DNA of 64,000 bases. It comes from Drosophila miranda. Its lineage: Eukaryota; Arthropoda; Insecta; Diptera; Drosophilidae. The notes under the pieces were generated by a model. That model saw only the letters and a list, made by a program, of their open reading frames with translations. It did no database searches and was not told the DNA's origin. Each line of letters opens with the position of its first letter. Position 1 is the stretch's first letter. Both the position numbers and the translations under genes were made by a program. Shown piece by piece: positions 1 through 11,870 of this stretch. Where the stretch lies: the NCBI RefSeq assembly GCF_003369915.1, contig NC_046676.1, positions 20,504,001 to 20,568,000 of the forward strand, in the 5' to 3' direction.

Positions 1-1266
1 CTCAGATCAGAGCCATTCCCAGCTCTGTTGTGACCCGCAATATCATTAACTCTGGCACATCCATCATCCGAGAGATTCGCAATTCATATGCACAGCGGGA
101 GGTTCTATGGGGCAGGGGTCTCAGCCGAGTCGCTCCCACTCTTGCAGCCGCACAGCGCATTCCCCAGCGCGGCGAATCTTCACACTTTGGCCATTAATTT
201 GTCCAGAGTTTCCCAACATATCAGTGCTCATCTGCTTGACCAACCCAAGTGCCTGCCCCTGCCGGTGCCCTGCCCTGCCCTGCTGCGCTCCCACTTAATG
301 TACTTTTTATTTAAATTCGCTGCTAGACAAAAGAGGCAACCATTCGGCTGCGCTCGACTCTGGCGGCGAATTCTTAGCAACAATTTGCTGCTCCAATTAA
401 GCTCCAACAAGCTCTGCTCCTGCTGCCACTGCCGTTTCATCGTCTTCTGCTTCTTCTGGCCAAGCGTGAGTACATTCATCATGCGGTGATTTATGGCGCC
501 CACGCCACTGCCATCGCCATCGACGCATGTGCTCACGTTTTTCCACAGCGAAAAGAAGCAGCAGCAGCCGTAGCTGCGCGTGTGGGCAGCTCCTCACTAT
601 CCCACTATCCAGCACCATCTCCATCTCCAGCCCCAGCACCAGCATTGTTATGCTCTGTTAGCCATTTTAGAAGCGTGTGGAAATTAAACGATGTGGCAAG
701 ACTCCAACAAATTGCTGCTGTGGGCGTTGGAGGTGCAACAGCAGCAGTAGCAGCAGTAGCAGCGGCAGCAGCAGTGGCGGACTCCTCTCTGGAGTTCCGC
801 TTGGAGCAGGTGCCAAAATCAAACCATATTAACCACATAAAACATAAATGAAGAAACCAAAGAATCCACCATCCAAATGCACACACTCCAATGAGTTTAT
901 TAAGCTGCCACCAGAAGCCGCAGCATCCAAAGCGAAGAAGCTGCAACAGCCAAAGAGAAGTAGCTGCAGCTGCTGGCGTGGCGCAGCCCGGCTCTGCTCG
1001 GCTGCGGCACACCGTTTGAGGCTGTCAGATGAGAGGCATGTTGAGTGTTTTAATTACTCGTACAGCCAGTGCGATCACTGGTTGCCACTGCCACCAACTG
1101 GCAACTGGCAACTGTATCTGAATTTGTTTGATTTACGCGTGGTCATTAGCCATTGCCAAGTGGTCTCCGATCTCCGGTCTCTGGTTTCTGGTCTCTGGTC
1201 TGGGCTCTTTGGTCCGCCTGTCGCGAAATGTCAAAAGGTTAATTGGATTGTGGCAGCCGTGGCAGC
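1..1266. other. unassigned upstream stretch
   Basis: I see no convincing gene here. The stretch is CAG/CTG-rich, with a (GCAGCA)n-type run around 735-775, and overlapping open frames on both strands of the kind simple-sequence bias produces. It could be intergenic or the intron of a gene outside the window. Confidence 0.4.
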
Positions 1267-2080
1267 ATGAAGCTGCAGCAGAAGCCGGACGCAGTTAAGA
1301 ATCTCGTCGAGCATGGAATGCCGGTTCAGTGGAAGAATGGATACTTGGAGGGGCCTCCATTTCCATTGAACGGCCGCGAATGGTCAATGGTGAAGGAAAG
1401 GAACTGCACTTAAGTATGGCAATTTATTTCAAGGAAGTTCTCTATAGCTATAAATCGGTGTTGGTGTTTCTGTGGACATTCTCGGTGCACTGCCAATCAG
1501 GTAAAGTTTATTTCATATCTATTGTTATGTTTTATTAAAGGTTCCAAAAGTGTGCATTTACAGCAAAAGAGTTTTACGAAACAATCTTTTGGACAATCTT
1601 TGTGGATTTTCGGTTTTTGTGGTGCCGCAAATACACTTGTGACAGTGAGATATTACAGGAGTCTGGATACAAAATCTGGTTGCTCTAGCTCTTGTAGTTT
1701 CTGAGACATGGCTATATCGTCTCGAATATTGATGCTGATCAAGAATATTTCCTTTCAGCTACAACACCTACACATCTTGTCAGATAGGGGACGTGCCATG
1801 GAGCATAAAGACCCCCTGGATCCTAGACGAAGAAGAGGACTTTTTTCTCGATTCCGTAATCAAAACTTGTTTGGGGCCTTATCCCAAAGTCGGCAACCGC
1901 CATCTCATCAGCAATCGTCGCTTGTCGAAATCAAATCCAATCACCGCCGCTAATGCTCGCCAGACATGCAAGATCTGGGAGATGAGTTCATTTTGGTTGC
2001 CACTTCATACAACGGACAGCCTGGGAAGCCGGGCCGCCTTCCTCCGTCGACGTCCACTAAGATTTTGATGGATGACAGCG
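1267..2080 (+). pseudogene. coding-like fragments in conflicting frames (possible decayed gene)
   Basis: Several short open segments here read more like protein than background, but they do not join into one frame. An ATG at 1267 opens 48 codons ending in TAA at 1411-1413. A second frame over about 1329-1500 gives a hydrophobic stretch and then a possible donor after CAG near 1500. A third segment, from an acceptor-like CTTTCAG near 1758 to about 2068, encodes an acidic peptide (ILDEEEDFFLDSVIK) followed by LGPYPKVGNRHLISNRR. A further frame from about 1966 to 2108 also reads well. I do not recognise the family. It may be a decayed gene, a young gene with small introns, or chance. Low confidence. 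Confidence 0.2.
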
Positions 2081-2280
2081 CCCACCCGATCGGCAGCTTC
2101 ACACATTGAGTTATCGCGGGGTCTATCTCTATCTACCCGTACCAGACGCTTTTGGATATGCATTAAATATGAGATGGATGTCGTTGTCTTGGGACGTTCC
2201 GATAGCTTAAGTGACAGCCGAATTGTTGTAGTTGCTGCAGATGATACACCTACCTATCCACCTACCTGAGCACAATCTCG

Positions 2281-2820
2281 CTCTCTCTCTCTCTGGTCCC
2301 CACTTCATCTCCATCTCATGGATTCCTCGCTCCTCTTTTATGGTTCGTAACTGTAGTCGATTAAAATTCCTCAAAAATGTTGAATGTTAATCGCTCATTG
2401 TTTAAGGGGGCGCACAAAATTAAATTGTTTGCTTTTTGCGAATTTGACATATAGCAGATGTTGCTGTTGTCGCTGTCGCCTTTCAAGCTGCCGCCGCCGT
2501 CGCCGCAAAGAACTGAGTGCATTTTGAATGTACTCGTACTCGTAGTTTCTGCTGTGGTTGCTGCATTTTTAATTGCATTCCCCGCCCGCCGATGCCGATG
2601 GCAATCAAACAAAGACAAGTTAATTAAAACCTCGCCTAGAGCGGGGGAGATATTACAGCTCCTAGGATACAGTCCCAAAGATAGAGAACACTGCCAGCTC
2701 TTCCATATAAAATTGTTTTATAAAAGAATCGTTTCAAAAAAAAAAAAACAGAGTGTTTGTTAAAAGTTAGCATTGAACCAATTGTGGAAGGAATGTTAAA
2801 GATTGAGTGGTTTGGAGGTG
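2281..2820. other. intergenic / 3' flank of the SDR gene
   Basis: This begins with a CT-rich run (about 2277-2294). It continues with A+T-rich sequence that would contain the 3'UTR of the minus-strand dehydrogenase gene. TTTAAT at about 2570 (ATTAAA on the minus strand) is a possible poly(A) signal. I see no separate gene. Confidence 0.35.
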
Positions 2821-4836
2821 TCAGTATTCGCCGTTTCCATACTGTTTGATCTTGAGCAGGTCGCAGGAGAACTGGAAGAACTGCTCGCACTTGGCTGGTT
2901 TCTTGGCGTCGGGATGGAAGGGACCCTTGCCGCCGTTGCTCAGATAGGTGCCCCCCTGGCCCTCGATCGAGGGATCTATGGCCGCAAACACGACCGTGCG
3001 GGAACCCCGCTCCGGCGTCTTGAAGAAGAGCTTCTTGAACATTGGCACCGATGTGGTGGCCGAGTGCTCGAACAGATCCGTGTCCACAATGCCCGGATGC
3101 ACCACATTCACCTGCACGTGCGACTTCTCTGCATCGAGCAGTGTCTGCAGGTGGCGGGTGTACAGGATTTGAGCCAGTTTTGACTGGCTGTAGGCAGCTC
3201 CCGGATAGTATTGCTTGCTGTGGAGGACAAAAAAAACACCATGTGAGTGGACATCCAGCAAGTTTGGGATGATTCACTCACTTTCCGTTGATGTCCTTGT
3301 AGTTGATGCGTCCAATGAGGTTTACGCAGGAGCTCACATTTACGATCCTCGCATTCTTTCCCTCCTTGCCCGCCGCCTTCAGTCGGGGCAGCAGCAGGTG
3401 ACTGAGCAGGAAGTGGCCCAAGTAGTTCGTGGCAAAGTGCGACTCGTAGCCATCGGCGGTGAGCCTGAAGGGGGCGAACATAATGCCGGCATTGTTCAGC
3501 AGCAGATCGACCTTAGTGTACCGTTCCTTGATGCGCTGGGCGAAGGCCTGCACTGATTTCAGATCGCCAACGTCGAGCTGCTCGCAGATCAGCTTGCCCT
3601 TGGTCGCTTTCAGATCGACTATCGCTCCGACGGCGGCTTCAGCGCTTTTGGGATCGCGAACACCTGTATATGATATAAATTAATACAATTATTGAGGATG
3701 GAAATGGAGTCCAGAGTCTTTTCTATCGCGTTTTTAAGGAGAAAAGTATGTTATTCCTTGAATGAATACATTATTGGTCCCACCCTGGTCCCTGGTCACC
3801 CTCCTGGGCCACCCCCCGCATGCATTGTAAGCGGAAGGCCACCTTGGAATCTGAACCAACCAAACTCTTCTCTGCCATGATAGATAGCTCTATCTCTTTC
3901 TTTCGAGCTAAATTCGACCAATATCTTCTTCTACCCGAAATTGGACATGTAAAAAAGGTCTAAGATTCGACAAAGTAATTCTACACGGTAACTACACAGG
4001 GGAGACACCTAGCGACGAAACATGTAGTGTAGATTTCATGTATCATGTAAAAAGTAAATTTACCGACCAACACCAGCGATCAGCTGTCGCGATTTATCGA
4101 AGCACCGCCATCTCAATTGGATTTGTGGGGCAGATTTCCGCCCTGCCTCAGCCCCCAGACCAATCTCATGGGGCTTGTACTTTGTATTCCATAAACGGCG
4201 ATCTGGGATCCGATCGTGATCGGAGTTGGGAGTTGATAAGGTAGATAAAGAACTCATGAGCATGTGTCACGTTTTGCCGAGCGGATGGACAAGGCTGGGG
4301 ACAGTCTTTCGATTCATTTTCTCCTTTGGAATTGTCCATTCCTCGCACGTGCATTGTTGTCGCATTAAATGTTTTCAGAATATATAATTATTCACTCGAA
4401 ACCATCTGATTGATGGTCATGTCTAGCACCAGTTCCCATCCTACTGGGCACAAAGATCGAATTGGTCAACACTTACCCATGACGACAGTCATGTCGCAGG
4501 CCAGCAGCTTCTCCACAATCCGCAGTCCGATGCCGCGGTTGCCTCCAGTGATGACAGCGATGCGGTCCGGCTGCTTATAAAGTGCTTAAATGGATAATGT
4601 TCACAATTAATTTCAGTTTGATAAGCATCTTAATATTAAGATTATCACTGCTTACCCACACGATCTCGCGCCGCATACTGAGCGTCGTGGATGAGGCCCA
4701 CAATGCCCAAATACTGATACCGGAACTCCGTCTTCCACTCGAACCATGACTTGGGGAACTCCTTGGTCGTCTTCGAGAAGAGGAAGCCACACAGCAGCAG
4801 GCCCACGAAGAAGAGCCAAAATAACGCGATCAGCAT
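2821..4836 (-). CDS. membrane-anchored short-chain dehydrogenase/reductase, DHRSX/RDH-like
   Basis: Four coding exons on the minus strand: 4836-4656, 4584-4477, 3663-3282 and 3217-2821 (TGA at 2823-2821). They give 355 residues, slightly longer than the usual 300-330 of this family. Residues 2-20 are a hydrophobic N-terminal anchor (LIALFWLFFVGLLL). The Rossmann NAD(P) motif TGGNRGIG is at residues 73-80, NNAG follows in exon 3, then VNVSS with the catalytic serine, and the active-site YSQSK (Y233, K237) opens exon 4. All donors fit consensus (G|GTAAGC, G|GTAAGT, A|GTGAGT). The second-exon acceptor (TTTAAG) was chosen because it alone keeps phase with the strong donor. The frame stays open upstream to 4953, but I chose the ATG at 4836 because it starts directly on the membrane anchor. 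The overall pattern recalls human DHRSX (polyprenol/dolichol redox) and the retinol dehydrogenase 11-14 group; the substrate is inferred only. Nothing looks broken. Confidence 0.85.
4071..4119 (-). repeat. 49-bp inverted copy of the segment at 15344-15392
   Basis: This lies in the intron between SDR coding exons 4584-4477 and 3663-3282. Its reverse complement matches 15344-15392 with about 5 mismatches over 49 bp, and only 2 over the first 42. The shared core contains ATCGCGACAGCTGATCG preceded by TCGATAA. Either it is part of a dispersed repeat or it marks a rearrangement. Confidence 0.7.
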
Positions 4837-6469
4837 GTTTCCTAAGGGAAAGAATTTCCTGATAACGATTAGAAGAGCTACGTCTGCGAGCAAAGGTCGT
4901 GGTGGCGATGATAAGTACAGCCATGTCGGCTTGACACACGGCCGATTTCCCATTAGCCAGTGCCTTTACTAGGGCAATTATCAATATTGACGAGTCAATT
5001 CGACTCGAGTGCACTTTGCGAAACTCTTAACCTGAGTCAGCAACAATTTCACGAGCCATACGGTAAGGTAAGGGTATATCTATCTGCTATGAGAGTGGTT
5101 TTTCTTGTGAGGCATATTTTTGTCTTTATCTTCATTCTTTGCGATCCACAAAATGTGTTTGGAAATTAATACTTAATCGATTGGTGGTAGATAATAATGC
5201 CAGCCAGAGTACCCAACCTTCTTCGTAGCTCTCTTGCTGCTTTTTCACCTGGGCTTTGTCATATTTGCCGAGCAATTGGGCACGATTTGTTAGTTCTGTA
5301 CATCAATGGAGCCCGACTCATTGCATCTTTACATCTTTACAGGTATAGGTACGAGTATATATGTTTGTGTCTTAATATTTACGATGCAAGTTGCACTTTG
5401 ACTGCAGTTAGGCGACAGGCGTAATTGTTAAGCCAGGTGGGAGCGCAATTAAATTAATTAGTGATAGCTAGAGAGATACTATAGTATTTACTCGTAATGC
5501 CAGGGACTTTGCCGCAGGTAGAAGGTAGAGCATCGGTGAGAGAACCGAACTGTTTTTGTCTGTGATTGTGTGTGTGAATGCTCGTAAAATGCAAATTAAA
5601 AAACCAAACAGCGGTAACAGAAACGACAAAGAATAAAAGTTGAAGAACCCGCGCCAGAGCCAGACACAGAGCCAAAGCCAAAGCCAAAGCTAGCTGTAGA
5701 GATAGCCAATGATCGGGGCCAAAAGAGTGAATACTCGTATGGGGCCAGAGCCGAAAAAAGAAGCGCTAAGCAGAGGGGGCCCATCGACCTGTCTACGTAT
5801 GACTCTGACTCTCTACGAACGTGCGTCTCTGGTTGTCGACTCTTTCCGTGACTTCCGTCAACAAAACGCAAAAGCTTAGCAGTTTTATTGTTGCTGTTTC
5901 TGCTTTTAATTTGGTTGCAACTTGGATTGTTAACTTTCTATTTCCTTGGTTGCTAATGCCGTGGCCGTTGCCGTTCCCTCTGCGGTTCACGTAGTGTCTT
6001 CTCTGTCGAAACTAAAGGAAGTGCACTTGCCTAGTAAATAGCGAAACGTGTCTATGCTAATATTGACACCCTTTTATTCAATTAAAGGTTGGGTTTGGCT
6101 ACCTTGAAGATTTCAATTTCTATCAACTGATTTCGAGAACCGGTTTCCGCACTGGCCCTTGGAGTCACAACCGCACCGCGAGAAATTCAAAAGCGAACTG
6201 TGAGCTTTAAATGCGCGCCTTTCAGTATAGAACTTGATTCGTCTGTCACATTATTTTTTTGTGGGCCGACAACAGGTGTTTATGTAGGTGCCGGCTGCTG
6301 GGGCCGCAAAACAGCTGATGACAGGTCTTAATCCGGGTCCCCACTGACCCCTGGTTGAAGCCCCGATGTACTTACCCTAATAAATACTCAGCAAAGCACT
6401 TTAAACGACAGTTTAATTGAAAAACGTAAAAAAACAACAAACAAAATTCCGCAAACTTCAGTTTTGATC
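4837..6469. other. SDR upstream region, no gene seen
   Basis: This holds the presumed 5'UTR and promoter of the minus-strand SDR gene (just above 4836), then non-coding sequence. There is a short tandem AGCCAA repeat around 5662-5692 and a purine-rich tract. I find no coding potential that is more than a short chance frame. Confidence 0.4.
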
Positions 6470-8640
6470 AGTGGATTTATCGATAAGATATACGGTCTTA
6501 CACCTCGAAAATATACCAAAATATACCGCCTCATTTTCAAAATATACCAAAAATATACTGACGAATTCAAGTTCTATTTTACGTATTCCTCGTTTTTGAT
6601 ATTCCGACGAATATTACTAGCTATATAGAACATTTAGCCGTGCCCACATAATTTTAGCCCATTGATGAATAAATTTTCTACACAATTGGTTAGTTTTTAG
6701 TCCTTGCTTTTATTGTATTTTGACTAAAACAAGGTTTAAACAAAATAGTTCAACAAAAAAAAAAGTCGCAGTGTTGCTGGTATTTGAAGACGTGATGCGT
6801 GTATAGCCCTTTGTACACCCTATTTCGCTAATTTTATATGAAGATCAAACGTAATTTATTAAGACCTTTTCTCAAATTGATATGTTTTTGACTTATTCAT
6901 GTGTTTTATTAGTATCTTGTATATATTTATCTCGATCCTGATACCTACTGAGCCCTGGAAGACAAACATTTTTTCAATTCTATAACATCCATTTCCCCCA
7001 GGGTATGTGTGCATGGAATTAGCAACATGTTTGTGTATGGAATGAGACTCATTGTTGCAAAAGCGAAACTGCGGCGAATCGGGTATTGCCTATATTTCAA
7101 GCTATAGATGCCCACTTAGCTTTATCCCATAGATAAATGCATTTTCTACAAGATTGCTTCTCTTAATTACCTTTATGTATTTTATTTTGACTAAAATACG
7201 GTTTTCAAGTAAATGTTGCCGCAACAGTGTGTATGGAATGTGCAACATTGTGTATGGAACGAGACTCATTGTTGCTAAAGCGAAACTGCGGCGAACTGCG
7301 GCGAACTGCGGCGAACTCAAATTCGATTCAAAAAACGACCAATTCTTTGTTCCGTTGAATAATACTATCTATATAGAACATTTAGCCATGCCCACTCAAT
7401 TTTGTACGATTGATGAATCAATTTTATACATGATTGGACTATTCGAAATACTTGCATTTATTGGATTTTTATATAACATTGAAAATGAAATTAATAAATG
7501 ACAAAAATACCATTTAGCACTAAAAAACACCACATGGGAGCGCGGCGAAAACCAGTTTCTACAGTATGACCCTCATATACGGTCTCATTTGAAAAATATA
7601 CCGAGTGGTGCGCGCCAAATTGAACTTTTTTGAATGTGAGCGACAAGGATTTAAATGTTGTCAACCGGGCCTTTATCTATGCCCACATAATTTTATACGA
7701 TTAATGAATCAATTTTCTACTTAACTGGCCAAGTCCTTGCTTTTATTGTATTTTGACTAAACAAGGTTTAAGCAAAATAGTTCAACAAAAAAACAGTTGC
7801 AGTTTTGCTGGTAAATTAGCAACATTTGTGTATGGAATGGGACTCATTGTTGCTAAAGCGAAACTGCGGCGAACTGCGGCGAACTCAAATTCGATTCAAA
7901 AAACGACCAATTCTTTGTTCCGTTGAATAATACTATCTATATAGAACATTTAGCCATGCCCACTCAGTTTTGTACGATTGATGAATCAATTCTATACATG
8001 ATTGGCCTATTCGAAATACTTGCTTTTATTGGATTTCTATATAACATTGAAAATTAAATTAATAGATTGATGAAATTGACAAAAATACCATGGGAGCGCG
8101 GCGAAAAGCAGTATTTCTACAGTATGACCCTCAGAACAGCACCGAAACATACCGTCTTATTTTAAAAACATACCGTAAATACACTTAGGAATTCAAGTTC
8201 TGATATACATATTCCTCGTTTTTGATATTCCGCTAAATATTACACGCCAGATAGATCTCTCAGCCCTGCCCACATAGTTTTATCCAATTAATTAACCTAT
8301 TTCCTACTTGACGGGCTTATTTTAAATACTTGACTTTGACTGTTTTTGCCTCAATTTTTGCTCCTAAAAAACAATTTAGCGTCTCGTATGATGCAAAAAC
8401 CGAACTTAGCACACTTAAGCCCCTCTATTTAAATAGTTCAACTACTTGAGGTAAATGGCGGAAAATATTAACGATTTTAAATTCTTCTTGTAGATCCGTG
8501 CCACCTTTTCTCTGAATTTACAAAAAACAACGACATCTTTCGCCTAAACTGCTCTAAAATTATAAAATTTACCCCATGCCCACATAGTTTTATACGATTG
8601 ATATTGAGCCTTCAAAAAAGTCGTTTTTTTTGCTAGCTGA
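6470..8640 (+). repeat. dispersed/tandem A+T-rich repeat cluster 1
   Basis: This is a mosaic of related units. The block containing ATAGAACATTTAGCC plus GCCCACTCA recurs at about 7366 and 7933 (spacing ~567) in nearly identical form, with diverged versions at about 6627, 7675, 8260 and 8575. Other shared modules are AAAATATACC strings (6505-6560, 7595, 8165), GCGGCGAACT short tandem copies (7288-7318), and a block with AACAAGGTTTAA and ATAGTTCAACAA (6731, 7764). The same modules recur in reverse orientation at 17340-19170 and 41520-42600. There are no transposase-like or reverse-transcriptase-like frames, so it is non-autonomous or satellite-like. The copy number in this window and the lack of known coding capacity fit a MITE-derived family. 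An SGM-type obscura-group element is a possible identity that I cannot confirm. Confidence 0.8.
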
Positions 8641-9108
8641 TTTGAATTTATTTATTGAACGGAAATTTTTTACGGTGCATTTAAAGTGTAACGAAAAAGA
8701 TATTATTACAATTTAAGTTATACATATCGATACCAGCTATTAACTAATTTTTGTCTTTATATAAGTATTTTTGTTTACGTTTAGTAAGAACGAAACGGAA
8801 GCTGAAGCTAGGCAAAAATCGAAATCTAAATGTAATTTTCATACAAGTGTAATTTTTCATTTGATTAAGTTTCGGTTAACTCATATGATTGGCGTTTTTA
8901 GATACATGTAGTGTCTTTGTGTGTGCAAGTGGGTGTTCAGTGTGTATACATTGATATATTTGGGGTGTGTTTAGGTGCTACTAAAAGAATATTACTGTGT
9001 GGAAAGGATAAAGTATTTAGATTTGGAACTCTAAGTTGCAGCTGCTGTGTCAGGTTCTTTCTCCATCTCTTCGGGACTTGCAGCGACATCCTTAGGCTCC
9101 TTTAACCG
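8641..9108 (-). other. 3'UTR of the 9.1-11.9 kb gene
   Basis: This is the sequence just downstream of the minus-strand stop at 9109. On the minus strand, overlapping AATAAA signals lie at + positions 8651-8656 and 8647-8652, right at the border of repeat cluster 1. The transcript therefore probably ends there, a 3'UTR of about 450 bases. Confidence 0.55.
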
Positions 9109-11870
9109 TCAATTCTCCACGGACATGTTGCCGATGTCGTCGTTGATGGACAGCACCTGGCCGATAAAGTTCTGATCGGTTACCACCTCGGCCAGGGCTT
9201 TGCACAGCTCCGTGAGCTCCTGCAACGGCATCTTCAGCTGCGGTGCCAGCTTCCCCAAATGGTGGCTTATGGAGTCTGGTAGCTGTAGGAGGATGGCCAT
9301 TAGAATGAGGGTTTCCATAGTGCATTCGGTCTGAGAGTACGTACCTTGCCTTTGCCCACTTTGAAGCCGCTGAACATCAGCTTCGTCCGCACCCTCTGCT
9401 CGTTGGGTCCGTCGTAGAAGATGGTCAGATACGACTCCTGCACGTTGGCCACCAGCGGGAAGTAGATACCCGCATACACCTGGCCCTTGGCATCGCGCGA
9501 GAGCAGCGACCGGAAGTTGTACACTAGATTCCGGCGCACGGTCACATCGATGGCCGTGATGTACTCCTGGGCCACGTAGACCAGCGAGGTCTTAAAGCTG
9601 CTCTTCTCGCCACGGATCTCGCGCTCCTTCCACTCCACAAACTTGCCGCTGTGCTGGCTGTACGCGTAGCAGTAGTCCCGCTGCAGATGCGGCTCCTTCG
9701 ATTGGGTAAACCAGCCTGCAAGGAAGAATCTTAATAATCTGCGATACACTTCTGTGAAGCAGACTTACCAGTGTGTGGATAGCTCTGATCCTTCATTACA
9801 GTCACCGCACGACTCACGTGGTACCCTGGATCGAGAATCATAACGCCACGACGCTCTCCTATGGCTATGCGCATGGCCACCATGACGTGCTCCTTCTCAA
9901 CGGCCGCGTTGGCCGAGTTTAGGCCGTACTCTTCGTCCAGCTGAACGTAGTCGTTGCAGTCCATCACCTGCTCCTCGCAGGAGACCACATACAAGTACTG
10001 CGCCAGCACCGGGAACATCCGCACCATCCTGGCCATGATTTCAAAGGCCAGCGAGACGCACATGTGGTGGCGACGGTTGATGGGCACGACATAGAACTGG
10101 AAAAAGCTGCGCAGCTCCGAGCGGCGGGTGCGCTTGAAGCTACGGTAGAAGTCCACAAACAGATTGACCGTGTTGTAGTGGGTCTCCTCCAGCATGCGCT
10201 GCAGCGTGGTCTCCACAATCCCGTTCAGCTCCTCGTACTGCCACACGTTGTCGAAGATCAGGGTTCTCTTGCCGGCCTCGCCCTCGCCGCTGGTCCAGTC
10301 GGGCAGGGGCAGCGGATGACCCAAAGGCCACACACCGTTGATCTGGTTGTAGGCGCTCAGGTCGTAGCCATCGCCGACGGCCCAGTCCGAGCCGAGCGAG
10401 TGCTGGTCCTCCGGGAGGAACGGCTGCTGTCTGGCCAGCAGCTGCCGTATGTCGGAGTAGCGCTCCGATCCATCCACCGATGTCAGGTCGGCGGTTGGCA
10501 GCCACTGTAGCACCTCGTCATCCTCGTAATCGTCCTCACTCGAAGTGGAGGGCGTTCGCCGGATCGTGCCAGTGCTTCTTGCCTTCCCGGATTGATCATG
10601 TGCGAAGGGCGACTTCGTAGTCAGTCCCAATCCACGCACCGCATCCGCCAGATGCTGGTCTTCCTCCTGCTGGGAGTCAGAATCCGAGCCAGTGACGGCG
10701 GCGGCCCCCTCCTCGGCAGCATCGACATCCCCATCAGCGGGGATCGATGCTGCTCCATCCTGGCCGTGGGCAGCGGCGAGTCAACTTGGCCACTCGGAGC
10801 CCCAGCGGCCCACGGAGGGCACGTAGCCACTTTCGCAGTCATTGATTATAGCTTCTAGTTGAATGTTGGCGACTTGTTGCGTTGCGTTGGCGTTCGGATT
10901 CAAAGGTTCGGTCGCCTGGATGGCAGCGATGGTGGCTCCAGCTCCAAGACTGTACAGACTAATCCGGCCCTGCGCTCGGTTGAACAGGAGGTCCGGCTCG
11001 TCTCCAAATTTCGTTGTTGGTTTAGACTGATCTGTGGGTAAAGAAACGTGATCGAAACGGAATGTGAGAAAAGCTGAGCCTGAACCCTTGACCTAGACCC
11101 CTACTTATCGATCGTCCGATCGTTCAGTGTCTCAAGGGTAATTATCGGCACCCTCTCCCGGCAGCCCTTTCGTAATCAGTTTTCCCGCAGGTAGAGTCAA
11201 ATGGGTTATTAATGAGTCCCGTAGGTAAAGGGATCGTTATCTGTTTGTATCCCGCTCAATGCTGTTGCCATGGACGTACAGTCCCGCCTCCCGTCTTCAG
11301 TGTGCAATAAACAATTGCCAGACACATAAATGGAGTGGAGTGTACAATGTACACGTACGGTCGTTGTACAGCCTTATCAACTCGCGGCAGGAAATGGGCG
11401 CGGTTGTTTAGTATGCGCTTAACTGCTGATAATTCACCAAAGTTAGTGGGAGCTAGCAAAAAAAAGACGAATAAAACACTCAGAACTCATAGGGCGGTGC
11501 CGGGTGGGGCACGTGCCTTGGTCACATTTGCATGCATGTGAATTTGTGAATTTCGCCCCATCTTTGTCATGCGCTAATCTCGCTTGTTTTTCGGTCGCAC
11601 TTTTTTTATGATTAGAGAATGTTTATTGCGTAGTTGATTCTTTGAATTTCTTTGTGTGTAATATGATTCATGTTTATTATACCACGCGAAATTGTTGCTA
11701 ATTTACAGGTGAATCATGGTCGGGCAAATGTGCGAAGGTCTGGGCTGCAGCTTCTCTGGCAGCCTCACGAGATCTGAGAATTATATTTTATATTCGTGTA
11801 CTGCAGAGACACTTGATAGCTGCTGATTCGAATGCCCATGCCCATGATTTAGATCAATTTACTTACCCAT
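9109..11870 (-). CDS. conserved-looking protein of unknown function, with in-frame TGA at codon 85
   Basis: Four coding exons on the minus strand: 11870-11867 (ATG plus one base), 11031-9769, 9715-9345 and 9282-9109 (TGA at 9111-9109). Phases agree at every junction, and the borders are good (G|GTAAGT, CCCACAG|A, G|GTAAGT, TTGCAG|G, AAG|GTACGT, CTACAG|C). The chain is 604 codons including a TGA at 10783-10781 (codon 85). The N-terminal third is low complexity and acidic (SSEDDYEDDEVLQW). The remainder looks globular, with LIFDNVWQYEELNGIVETTL, FFQFYVVPINRRHHMCVSLA and a later strand-rich part (LVYVAQEYITAIDVTVRRN). I do not recognise the family. The long exon would be a truncated 84-residue frame unless the TGA is read through, removed, polymorphic or a sequence error. 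Coding quality is equally good on both sides of it. The start exon ends right after the initiator codon, so the 5'UTR lies upstream of 11870. Confidence 0.72.
10781..10783 (-). other. in-frame TGA inside the long exon (TGA followed by C)
   Basis: On the minus strand the codons read GAG TGG CCA AGT TGA CTC GCC. Upstream codons (EAIINDCESGYVPSVGRW) and downstream codons (an acidic, alanine-rich stretch leading into the main protein) are in the same frame and both look coding. CGA to TGA is a single transition. TGA followed by C is also the leaky context known for translational readthrough in Drosophila. Confidence 0.8.

Noticed and set aside
4837..4953. Upstream start (4953) for the SDR gene
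   Set aside because: It would put a charged, poorly family-like stretch before the membrane anchor. The ATG at 4836 gives the expected N-terminal anchor.
10064..10510. 148-codon plus-strand frame over the minus-strand gene
   Set aside because: It is the antisense shadow of a well-supported exon with correct splice phases.
10760..10813. 54-nt intron removing the in-frame TGA
   Set aside because: It keeps frame, but the donor (TCC|GTGGGC) is weak and the sequence is GC-rich and protein-like, unlike small fly introns. It is kept only as an alternative in the findings.
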